Notes under the pieces: model-generated | What the model was told of the DNA's origin: nothing | Seen by the model: only the letters and a program-made list of their open reading frames with translations | Databases searched by the model: none | Shown here: in pieces, positions 43,650 to 51,086 of the stretch | Layout: each line of letters begins with the position of its first letter | How positions within the stretch are numbered: position 1 is the stretch's first letter | Translations under genes and position numbers: made by a program | Assembly: GCF_016862435.1 (NCBI RefSeq) | Contig: NZ_BOMY01000031.1 | Location: 62,001-126,000, forward strand | Reading direction: 5' to 3' | Length of the DNA stretch: 64,000 nucleotides | Origin: Paractinoplanes tereljensis | GTDB taxonomy: Bacteria > Actinomycetota > Actinomycetes > Mycobacteriales > Micromonosporaceae

Positions 43650-44705
43650 TCAGTCGAAGGTCAGAACCGGCTTGATGGCGGTGCCGGCCCGCATGCCGGC
43701 CACCGCGCCGGCGATGTCCGCGAAGGCGAACGTGCTGATCAGCCGGTCGATCGGCAGGACGCCGCGCTGGTGGAGGTCGATCAGCTGCGGGATGAAGGTG
43801 TGCGGGTCGGAGTCACCCTCGAGGACGCCGTGGATGCGGGCGCCGGAGTTCATCACCTTCATGATGTCGAACGTGACCTCGTGGCCGATGCCGACGATGG
43901 CCAGGTTGCCCAGCGGGCGCAGCGCGGCGAGGGCCCGGGTCAGCATCTCGGGCCGGCTGGTGGTGTCGACGATATGGTGGAACCGGCCGGTCAGCTCGGT
44001 GGCCTTCGCGCCCAGCTCCAGGGCGAGGGCGGTCCGGGCGGCGATCGGGTCGACCGCGGTGACCTCGCAGCCGGCCGCGACGCCGGCCAGCACGGCGCTG
44101 AGGCCGACCCCGCCGCAGCCGATGACCAGTAGTGACTCGCCCGGCTCGGGGCCTAGCCGGTTGAGGACCGTGCCGGCGCCGGTCTGCACGCTGCAGCCGA
44201 GCGGGGCGGCGACGGTGGCCGGCAGGTCGGCCGGCACCCTGATCGTGTTGCGCTGGTGGGCGAGCGCGTAGGTGGCGAAGCTGGACTGGCCGAAGAAACC
44301 GCCGTGCACCGGCGAGCCGTTCCGGGACAGCGGGGTGCTGCCGTCGGCGCGGCCGCCGGACGTGTTGAGGGCCCGCGCGGACCGGCAGTAGGCGGGGCGG
44401 CCGGTCGTGCACTGTTCGCAGGTGCCGCAGCTGTGGAAGGTCAGGCAGACGTGGTCGCCGGGGGACAGGCCGGTCACCTCGGCGCCGACCGCCTCGATGA
44501 CGCCGGCGCCCTCGTGGCCGAAGACCATCGGGGTGCGCGGCCAGACCGCCTGCATGGTGAGGTCGGTGTGGCAGAGGCCGGCCGCGGTGATCTTCACCAG
44601 GACCTCGTGCGGCCGCGGGGCTTCGAGGTCGAGGTCCTGGACGACGAACGGGCCGCCGGTGGTCTCGGTGACCGCGGCGCGGATCCGCTTCACCGCTCGA
44701 GTCAC
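43650..44705 (-). CDS. Zinc-dependent alcohol dehydrogenase (MDR superfamily)
   Basis: 351 residues, GTG start overlapping the GXWXG-protein stop (GTGA). Catalytic zinc site GLCHTDLTM and GHEGAGVIE; structural zinc lobe SCGTCEQCTTGRPAYC with four Cys; Rossmann motif VIGCGGVGLSAV; late GVLEGDSDPHTFIPQL typical of class III/aryl-alcohol-like enzymes. NAD-dependent oxidation of an alcohol, or mycothiol/glutathione adduct chemistry, is likely. With TetR and the GXWXG protein it forms a compact operon whose substrate is unknown. Confidence 0.9.
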   Translation of the reverse strand: MTRAVKRIRAAVTETTGGPFVVQDLDLEAPRPHEVLVKITAAGLCHTDLTMQAVWPRTPMVFGHEGAGVIEAVGAEVTGLSPGDHVCLTFHSCGTCEQCTTGRPAYCRSARALNTSGGRADGSTPLSRNGSPVHGGFFGQSSFATYALAHQRNTIRVPADLPATVAAPLGCSVQTGAGTVLNRLGPEPGESLLVIGCGGVGLSAVLAGVAAGCEVTAVDPIAARTALALELGAKATELTGRFHHIVDTTSRPEMLTRALAALRPLGNLAIVGIGHEVTFDIMKVMNSGARIHGVLEGDSDPHTFIPQLIDLHQRGVLPIDRLISTFAFADIAGAVAGMRAGTAIKPVLTFD

Positions 44706-45151
44706 CGTTCGAGGATGAAGTAGTAGAACTGGCCGGCGTTCCGCTTGACGTTCATGATGCCCATCAGGGTGTCGTCGTCGACCCGCTTGAAGTGGTCGAA
44801 CACCGGCTGGCCGTCGTAGACCATGGTCGCGGTGACCTCGCCGCGGAACTCGACGTTCCAGAGGCTGGCCTCGCCCTTGCCGAGCTCGGTGTTGGAGTAC
44901 AGCTCGCCGTCCGGGCCGCGGCAGATCAGCGGTTTCGCGTCGGACACGCTCAGGAACGTCTTGCCGTGCCAGCCGGCCTTCTCCAGCTGGCCGTTGAGCG
45001 GGTGGCCGGTGTCGAACTCGCTGCCGCGCCACTCGCCGAGGATGTCCTCGGCGCGGACCGGCTCGAGCGCGGCCCAGATCTCGTCGAGGTCGCCGGTGGG
45101 GATCCGGCCGTCCTGCTTACGCAACTCCGCGAACCGGGCTCGGGCATCCAT
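44702..45151 (-). CDS. GXWXG / DUF4334 domain protein
   Basis: 149 residues. The N-terminal GXWXG motif is ILGEWRGSEFDTGHPLNG, and the C-terminal DUF4334 part contains MVYDGQPVFDHFKRVDDDTLMGIMN. The fold is a small beta-barrel of unknown activity. It sits between the TetR gene (9 bp before) and the alcohol dehydrogenase (4-bp overlap). GXWXG/DUF4334 genes often neighbour oxidoreductases, so it may bind the same lipophilic substrate. Confidence 0.85.
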   Translation of the reverse strand: MDARARFAELRKQDGRIPTGDLDEIWAALEPVRAEDILGEWRGSEFDTGHPLNGQLEKAGWHGKTFLSVSDAKPLICRGPDGELYSNTELGKGEASLWNVEFRGEVTATMVYDGQPVFDHFKRVDDDTLMGIMNVKRNAGQFYYFILER

Positions 45152-45160
45152 CCTGACAAC

Positions 45161-45676
45161 TTAAGTGGAAAGTGTCAGGTTGGCGAGATGGCGCAGGTGG
45201 GCCCGGCGCTCTTCCAGCCCGTACGGTGCGAGGCTTATGCCTTTTGCTCCGTAAAACAGGACAATGGCGGTTTTCTCGTCGTGCCCGGTGGCGGCCTGGA
45301 TCGCGTCCAGGAAGCGCTTCTCGTGCTGGGCCCACAGGTCGCCGGCGCGCTGCTGGACCTCGTCGATCAGCTCGAAGAAGTGCTCGGCGCCGTGCGGGCC
45401 GGGGGTGTGCAGGGCCAGGACCGCGTCGAGCAGGGCGTCGATCGGCCGGGCGGCTTCGGTGGCGGCGGTCTCGGCCGCCGCCACGTTGCGATCCAGCAGC
45501 CACCGGGTCATCTCCCGGAAGATCGCTTCCTTGTTGGCGAAGTACTGGTACAGCGCGGGCCGGGACATCTCGGCGGCCCGGGCGATCGAATCCATCGAGG
45601 TGCGCCGATAGCCGAGCCGGGCGAAGGTGGCCGCGGCCGCCTTCATGATTCGGGTGTGCCGGTCCGGTGAGGTCAC
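45161..45676 (-). CDS. TetR-family transcriptional regulator
   Basis: 171 residues from GTG 45676. The TetR DNA-binding domain is at 8-55 (AAATFARLGYRRTSMDSIARAAEMSRPALYQYFANKEAIF), followed by a ligand-binding helical domain. First gene of the TetR-GXWXG-alcohol dehydrogenase operon and so probably autoregulating. The 169-bp space to the divergent DUF4142 gene would hold its operator; I saw no convincing palindrome. Confidence 0.88.
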   Translation of the reverse strand: MTSPDRHTRIMKAAAATFARLGYRRTSMDSIARAAEMSRPALYQYFANKEAIFREMTRWLLDRNVAAAETAATEAARPIDALLDAVLALHTPGPHGAEHFFELIDEVQQRAGDLWAQHEKRFLDAIQAATGHDEKTAIVLFYGAKGISLAPYGLEERRAHLRHLANLTLST

Positions 45677-45845
45677 GCCGACATTTTTACCCCGCGCCGG
45701 CCTGCATCTGGCCTGCGCCTGCCCTTCTCCTGGATGGAACGGGACTTTAGACCTCTTGCTTTTTTCACGATTGCTGTGATCCATCTGTGCGCCGGGTGCG
45801 TACTGACTCCCAACAGCGCGTATGTCGATCGCCGAGGAGGCACTG

Positions 45846-46631
45846 ATGTTCGGGTGGCGTCGTGTGTGGGGTCCGGCGATCGCGGCATTGGCGCTGGTGC
45901 TGATCGACTCGGGACATGCCATGGCGGCCGAGCCGGGCGTTCCGGTGCCCCCGGGTGAGCTGCTGCAGGACACCAACGAGGGCGACGTCTCCGACGCCGA
46001 CATCGACTTCGTGATCAAGGTGCGGCTGGCCGGCCTGTGGGAGATCCCGGCCGGTGAGATGGCCCAGAAGCAGTCCAACAACGCGCAGATCAAGAACATC
46101 GGCAAGACCATCGCCGGTCAGCACGTCGTGCTGGACAAGCTCGACCGGGCGGCGGCGGCCAAGCTGAAGATCAAGATCCCCAGCCAGCCGAACAAGGACC
46201 AGCAGGGCTGGCTCGCCGAGATGCGCGACGCGCAGGGCGAGGAGTTCGACCAGATCTACATCGACCGGCTCCGCGCGGCGCACGGCAAGATCTTCCCGGC
46301 GATCGCCACAATCCGGACTTCAACCCGCAATGACACCGTACGCAAGCTTGCCCAGCAGGCCAACCAGTTCGTCATGACGCACCTGACGCTGCTGGAGAGC
46401 AGTGGCATCGTCGATTACCAGGCGTTGCCGACCGCTCCGGCCCCGGCCGCCGCGACAAGTGCCCCGGCCACGTCCGCCGCGCTCAACTCGGTCGCCGAAA
46501 CCTCGCCGCTGGGCGGCAACCGAAACGTGATCTTGGCCGTGCTGGCCGCCGTGGTGGCCGCCGGCGGGTTCCTGACCTGGCGGATGATCGGTGGCCGGCG
46601 CCGCCCGGCCCGGCGTCGCTACCGCTACTGA
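45846..46631 (+). CDS. DUF4142 secreted protein with C-terminal membrane anchor
   Basis: 261 residues from the ATG preceded by GGAGG (an ATG at 45822 is possible). Signal peptide to about 28 (HAMAAEP), a four-helix ferritin-like DUF4142 domain (about 45-195: DIDFVIKVRLAGLWEIPAGEMAQ, IKNIGKTIAGQHVVLDKL), a Pro/Ala/Thr-rich linker, then one helix (VILAVLAAVVAAGGFLTW) and an Arg-rich tail. The DUF4142 domain faces outside. Function not known; the family is common in actinomycetes and often stress-linked. Confidence 0.85.
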   Translation: MFGWRRVWGPAIAALALVLIDSGHAMAAEPGVPVPPGELLQDTNEGDVSDADIDFVIKVRLAGLWEIPAGEMAQKQSNNAQIKNIGKTIAGQHVVLDKLDRAAAAKLKIKIPSQPNKDQQGWLAEMRDAQGEEFDQIYIDRLRAAHGKIFPAIATIRTSTRNDTVRKLAQQANQFVMTHLTLLESSGIVDYQALPTAPAPAAATSAPATSAALNSVAETSPLGGNRNVILAVLAAVVAAGGFLTWRMIGGRRRPARRRYRY

Positions 46632-46671
46632 CCACTGGTTTTCCGGGCCCGACTAGGTCAGAGTCGGGACC

Positions 46672-48312
46672 ATGGACACCCCCATTCTGGAACGGATCCG
46701 CCGGGGCCTGATCGGCGCCGGCGCGGTCCTCGACGGCCCGTACGGTCCCCGGCGGATCACCCACGCCGACTACACGGCCTCCGGTCAGGCTCTGGACTTC
46801 ATCGAGGACTTCATCCGCACCCGGGTGCTGCCCGGCTACGCCAACACGCACACCGAGGCGTCGGCGACCGGCGCGCAGACCGGCCTGCTGCGTGAGGAGG
46901 CCCGGGCCCTGGTGCACCGCAGCGTCGGGGCCGGCCGCGACGACGTCGTGCTGTTCTGCGGCTCCGGCGCGACCGCCGCGGTCAACAAACTGGTCGCCCT
47001 GCTCGGCCTGCGCATCCCGGAGACCCTCGACGACCGGTACGACCTGTCGGCGCACATCCCGGTGGCGGATCGCCCGGTGGTCTTCATCGGCCCCTACGAG
47101 CACCACTCCAACGAGCTGCCGTGGCGCGAGTCGATCGCCGAGGTGGTGCCGATCGGCGCCGATTCAACCGGACATGTCGACCTTTTTGAGCTTGAAGAAC
47201 GACTCCGGGAGTACGCCTCCCGGCCGTTGCGGATCGGCAGTTTCTCGGCCGCCTCCAACGTCACCGGCATCCTCACCGACGTGACCGCGGTGTCCGCGCT
47301 GCTGCGCTCGCACGGCGCGCTGGCGGTGTGGGACTACGCGGCGGCCGGCCCGTACATCCCGATCACGATGGCCGACAAGGACGCGGTGTTCCTGTCCCCG
47401 CACAAGTTCGCCGGCGGCCCGCAGACCCCCGGCGTGCTGGTGCTGCGCCGGAAGCTGATGGCCAACCGGGTGCCGGTGGTGCCCGGCGGCGGCACTGTCG
47501 CGTTCGTCGACCCGGTCGGGCACAAGTACCTGGACGACCCGGTGGCCCGGGAGGAGGGCGGCACCCCGGCCATCGTCGAGTCCATCCGGGCCGGGCTGGT
47601 CTTCCAGGTCAAGGACGAGGTGGGCACCGACCTGATCGGCGCCCGCGAACACGCGCTGTGGCAGCGCCTGCTGACCCGCTGGGCGTCGTGCCCGCGGATC
47701 GAGATCCTCGGCGACCTGACCGCCGACCGGCTGCCGATCGTCTCGTTCCAGATCCGGGCCGGCTCCCGCTACCTGCACCACAACTTCGTGGTGGCGCTGC
47801 TCAACGACCTGTTCGGCATCCAGATGCGCGGCGGTTGCTCGTGCGCCGGCCCGTACGGCCACCGGCTGCTGGGCATCGACGACGCCCACTCCCGCGAGTT
47901 CCGCGACGAGATCGCGAGGGGCTGGGAGGGCATCAAGCCGGGTTGGTCCCGGCTGAACCTGGGCTACTTCATCTCCGATGCGGTGGCCGACTACCTGGCC
48001 GAGGCGGTGGCCCTGATCGCCGAACACGGCGAACGCATGCTGCCGGACTACCGTTTCGACCCGCACACCGCCCGCTGGACCCACACCGCCCACCCCGGCC
48101 CGCGCGTCCACCTGACCGACCTGCGCCTGGACGCCGACCCCACCCCGGCCCCGGACCCGCTCGGCGAGGACGTCCTGCCCACCCACCTGGCCGAGGCCCG
48201 CCACCTGATGGAGTCCCGCCCCGACCCGGTCGACGGCACGGCTCCCGGCCTGCCCGCAAGCTTCGAAAAGCTCCGCTGGTTCCTGCTCCCGGACGCCTGC
48301 CTGGCCGGATAA
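46672..48312 (+). CDS. Class V aminotransferase (cysteine desulfurase-like), long form
   Basis: 546 residues, longer than usual class V enzymes (about 400). ADYTASGQALDFIEDFI, ANTHTEASATG, CGSGATAAVNKL, the PLP-Asp region VWDYAAAGPY and the Schiff-base Lys in LSPHKFAGGPQTPGVLV are all clear. A late GGCSCAGPYGHRLLG holds Cys residues like the persulfide loop of desulfurases. The C-terminal 90 residues are Pro-rich and not part of the fold. Likely acts on cysteine or a related amino acid, but it may instead be a lyase. Confidence 0.87.
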   Translation: MDTPILERIRRGLIGAGAVLDGPYGPRRITHADYTASGQALDFIEDFIRTRVLPGYANTHTEASATGAQTGLLREEARALVHRSVGAGRDDVVLFCGSGATAAVNKLVALLGLRIPETLDDRYDLSAHIPVADRPVVFIGPYEHHSNELPWRESIAEVVPIGADSTGHVDLFELEERLREYASRPLRIGSFSAASNVTGILTDVTAVSALLRSHGALAVWDYAAAGPYIPITMADKDAVFLSPHKFAGGPQTPGVLVLRRKLMANRVPVVPGGGTVAFVDPVGHKYLDDPVAREEGGTPAIVESIRAGLVFQVKDEVGTDLIGAREHALWQRLLTRWASCPRIEILGDLTADRLPIVSFQIRAGSRYLHHNFVVALLNDLFGIQMRGGCSCAGPYGHRLLGIDDAHSREFRDEIARGWEGIKPGWSRLNLGYFISDAVADYLAEAVALIAEHGERMLPDYRFDPHTARWTHTAHPGPRVHLTDLRLDADPTPAPDPLGEDVLPTHLAEARHLMESRPDPVDGTAPGLPASFEKLRWFLLPDACLAG

Positions 48313-48315
48313 ACG

Positions 48316-48345
48316 GCTGATGGAGGCCCGAGGGCCTCCATCAGC
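48316..48345. terminator. Bidirectional terminator-like hairpin
   Basis: GCTGATGGAGGCCC (48316-48329) and its exact complement GGGCCTCCATCAGC (48332-48345) form a 14-bp perfect inverted repeat between the aminotransferase stop and the convergent small secreted gene. No long T-run follows on either side, which is usual for actinomycete hairpin terminators. Confidence 0.8.
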
Positions 48346-48365
48346 ACTTGCTTTGATCAGGCTGG

Positions 48366-48671
48366 TCAGTGCGGGTGTGGCCAGTTCTGGCCCTGGCCCT
48401 GGTCCTGCCAGTCGTCGTTGTCGTCGCCGGAGGTCAGGGCCCACTGGCCCCGGTACGGGCCGAAGCGGACCAGGTTGCACTCCGGGTCTTCCCAGCGGCG
48501 CTGGCCGACCCGGGCCACCCACAGGCAGTCGGACCGGTTGTCGAAGTAGGCGACCACGTCGCCGTCGTGCCCGGGCGGCGGCGCCGGACTTGCCTGCGCT
48601 GGGGCCGCGCCGATTACCGCGGTCATGATTCCGGCGCCGAGCAGCATCGACAGCTTTGTCGTAGTGCGCAT
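48366..48671 (-). CDS. Small secreted protein of unknown function
   Basis: 101 residues. Signal peptide to about 28 (GAAPAQAS). The mature 73 residues are Trp/Asp/Gln-rich: VVAYFDNRSDCLWVARVG, DPECNLVRFGPYRG and a QDQGQGQNW tail. It has two Cys that could pair. Resembles short secreted actinomycete proteins without assigned function. Stands alone on the minus strand; the 117 bp upstream show nothing distinctive. Confidence 0.7.
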   Translation of the reverse strand: MRTTTKLSMLLGAGIMTAVIGAAPAQASPAPPPGHDGDVVAYFDNRSDCLWVARVGQRRWEDPECNLVRFGPYRGQWALTSGDDNDDWQDQGQGQNWPHPH

Positions 48672-48788
48672 GTCGCGTCCTTCCTATTCATGACATGGGA
48701 CTTGACCAGGCCACCACGAAAGGCCGCGACGCATCCGGCGAACCGCGCTTTTGCCACATCTCGCCCGGCGGTGGCGGACAATGGAAGC

Positions 48789-49814
48789 TCAGCGTTCCAG
48801 GCGGTGGGCCAACCAGGTCACCGCCTGCGGGTATCGGTAGTCGATGCCACCGTGCGCGGCCGGGAACAGCTCGAAGTGCACCCGGTGGTCCTCGACGCCG
48901 ATCCGGGACAGGCCCGCCCGGAACGCCTCGGCCCCCAGGTCCAGGAACCACTCGTCGCGGGTGCCGGCGTCGATCCAGATGGCCCGCTGCGAGCGCAACG
49001 CGTCGGCGTACCGGTCGATCATCCGGATCGGGTCCCAGGCCAGCCAGCGTTCCCACAGCGCCGGGATGATCTCCCCGCTGCGCGGGTCGAAGGGCAACCG
49101 CGGCGTGCCGTCCGGGTCGGCGGAGAAGGCTGCGGCACAACCCAGGACGAGTACGAGGAGCTGGTCGTACTCCTTCGTGAACGGGGTGCGGCCACCGAAG
49201 TCCGCCCACCACTTCAGGATGTCGTGGTCGTAGTCGCGCAGCGCCCGCGCGGTCTTGGCGAACTCGTTGAGGTAGCAGTACTCGTACAGAGCGTCGCCGG
49301 CGTGCGTGGCGAGCGCGCCGAACAGGTCCGGCCGCAGCATCGGGGTGACCATCGCGCCGAAGCCGCCGGACGACTTCCCGCTGATCGCGCGCGATCCGGG
49401 CGCGGCGATCGTCCGGAAGCGCCCGTCGACCCAGGGAACAACTTCCTCGCAGAGGTACGAGTGGTAGCGCCCGGTTCCCGCAGAGTCCACGAACTGCGAG
49501 CCCCCGTAGGCAGTCCACGCGTCGACGTAGACCAGGATGCACCCGGGTGCGTCCCCGCCGGCGAACACCGCGTCGGCGGTCTCGATGAACGGCTGCTTGA
49601 ACGCCGACCGGTTCGCCCACATACCGACGTGCCCGGCGTAACCCTGGATCACGTAGATGGCGGGATACCGCTCGTCCGACGAGTCGTAGCCGGGCGGGGT
49701 GTAGACCCACAGCGGCCGCACGTGCGGGTCGCCGAGCGGATTGCCGCGTAGCAGCGCCGACTCGATCGTTTCCTGGTGAAGCTTCCCGGCGAGTTCTTGG
49801 TTCCATGGCAGCAC
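48789..49814 (-). CDS. Esterase, enterochelin-esterase-like alpha/beta hydrolase
   Basis: 341 residues, GTG start, no signal peptide. PF00756-type esterase: RPLWVYTPPGYDSSDERYPAIYVIQGY (entry strands), the nucleophile elbow ISGKSSGGFGAM, GTRDEWFLDLGAEAF with the likely acid, and FPAAHGGIDYRYP with the catalytic His. Substrates of the family range from enterobactin to mycolyl or feruloyl esters. It is divergent from a histidine kinase gene and overlaps its longest possible 5' end. Confidence 0.85.
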   Translation of the reverse strand: MLPWNQELAGKLHQETIESALLRGNPLGDPHVRPLWVYTPPGYDSSDERYPAIYVIQGYAGHVGMWANRSAFKQPFIETADAVFAGGDAPGCILVYVDAWTAYGGSQFVDSAGTGRYHSYLCEEVVPWVDGRFRTIAAPGSRAISGKSSGGFGAMVTPMLRPDLFGALATHAGDALYEYCYLNEFAKTARALRDYDHDILKWWADFGGRTPFTKEYDQLLVLVLGCAAAFSADPDGTPRLPFDPRSGEIIPALWERWLAWDPIRMIDRYADALRSQRAIWIDAGTRDEWFLDLGAEAFRAGLSRIGVEDHRVHFELFPAAHGGIDYRYPQAVTWLAHRLER

Positions 49815-51026
49815 GCTGACCAGCTTAAGTGCGATCTATATAGTGAAAAGGTAGGACGCAACCGGCTCTTCAGGCTTTTCGGAACCGGGCCGCGGGCGGC
49901 GGCCCGGCAGGCCGGTGCGCTCTTCTTACTGGCCGGGCTGCTCGGGTTTGCCGGCATCGCCAACGACCCGGGTAACGCCGAGCGGCTGCTGGTGGTGGCG
50001 TTCTGCGACTTCGCGCTGGCGCTGCTCGCGCTGGTGGTGCCGTGGGAACGGGCCCGGCGGAACTCGCCGGCCGTGCTCGGGCTGCTCGGGTTTGCCGTGC
50101 TCGGGCTGTCGACCTGGTCGTTCGGTGGGATCGCGGCCGGCACCGGGCCGTTCCTGGTGTTGCTGTACGCCTGGGCGGCACTTCACTTCCCGCGCTGGAT
50201 CCTGCTCGCCTACATCGCGCCGGCCACCGCCGCGTACCTCGTCCCGCTGATTTTGACCCACCAGCCGCCGATGGTGGTCAGCAGTGCGTTCATCTTCATG
50301 CCGATCGCGATCGCGGTGGCCCTGCTCATCGAGGCGCAGGCTCGCCACCTGCGGGACGACCGGGCGCGGCTGGCCCGGATCGAGGAGTGGCGGTCGGCGA
50401 TGGTCAACACGCTGGCCCACGACGTGCGGTCGCCGCTGTCCACCGTACGGATGACTCTTGAAGAATTGAAGGAGAGCGCGACCGGGCATGAGGAGCGGAT
50501 GGTGGATGCCGCTCTGCGGCAGACCGCCCGGGTTTACCGGCTGGCCGACGGCCTGCTGGACATGCAGCGCATCGACAGCACCGGCCACCTCAAGCTCGAT
50601 CGCCGGCGGCAGCCGGCCCGGCTCCTCGTCCAGGACGCCCTCGCCTACGTGCGCACCGACCGGGAGCTTGTCGTCGAGGTGCCCGGTGACCTGATGGTCT
50701 GCGTCGACAAGCAGCGGTTCGAGCAGATTCTGATCAACCTGGTCGGCAACGCGCTGCGGTACGGCAAGCCGCCGGTGGTGATCTGCATGTCGCACGACGG
50801 CGCGATGGACCGGCTCGAGGTGCGCGACCACGGGCCGGGCATCCCGGACGAACTGCGGTCGACCCTGTTCGGGCAGTTCGCGGTGGGTGGCCCGGAGGGT
50901 GTCGGGCTGGGCCTGTGGATCGTGCGGCAGCTGGCCGTCGCGCACGGCGGGGAGGCGGTGGCCGAGGCCCGCGATCCCGGCGTGGCCATGGTCATCACGT
51001 TTCCACCCTCGTTGAACCTTCCCTGA
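49776..51026 (+). CDS. Orphan sensor histidine kinase (start uncertain)
   Basis: Up to 416 residues. After about 40 residues come five or six membrane helices (to about 190), then a dimerisation helix with the phospho-acceptor AMVNTLAHDVRSPLSTVRM, an N-box QILINLVGNALRYG, D-box VRDHGPGIP and G-box GVGLGLWIVR. No response regulator gene is near. The longest open frame starts with GTG 49776 inside the esterase gene and has no ribosome site. A promoter-like sequence at 49816-49844 suggests the true start lies after about 49853, but no normal in-frame start codon is visible there before the first helix. Start unresolved. Confidence 0.85.
   Translation: MKLPGEFLVPWQHADQLKCDLYSEKVGRNRLFRLFGTGPRAAARQAGALFLLAGLLGFAGIANDPGNAERLLVVAFCDFALALLALVVPWERARRNSPAVLGLLGFAVLGLSTWSFGGIAAGTGPFLVLLYAWAALHFPRWILLAYIAPATAAYLVPLILTHQPPMVVSSAFIFMPIAIAVALLIEAQARHLRDDRARLARIEEWRSAMVNTLAHDVRSPLSTVRMTLEELKESATGHEERMVDAALRQTARVYRLADGLLDMQRIDSTGHLKLDRRRQPARLLVQDALAYVRTDRELVVEVPGDLMVCVDKQRFEQILINLVGNALRYGKPPVVICMSHDGAMDRLEVRDHGPGIPDELRSTLFGQFAVGGPEGVGLGLWIVRQLAVAHGGEAVAEARDPGVAMVITFPPSLNLP
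49816..49844 (+). promoter_or_regulatory. Candidate promoter for the histidine kinase gene
   Basis: CTGACC (49816-49821) and TATAGT (49839-49844) are 17 bp apart, a good match to a housekeeping promoter (four of six and five of six bases). The surrounding AT-rich stretch is unusual for the window. It lies between the divergent esterase start and the conserved kinase sequence, and its AT-rich centre could also serve the esterase on the other strand. Confidence 0.5.
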
Positions 51027-51086
51027 CTTGACACCGTGAGGTGTGATTGACGCGGCTCGCTACCCTCGCGAGCGCCAAGTCACGGG

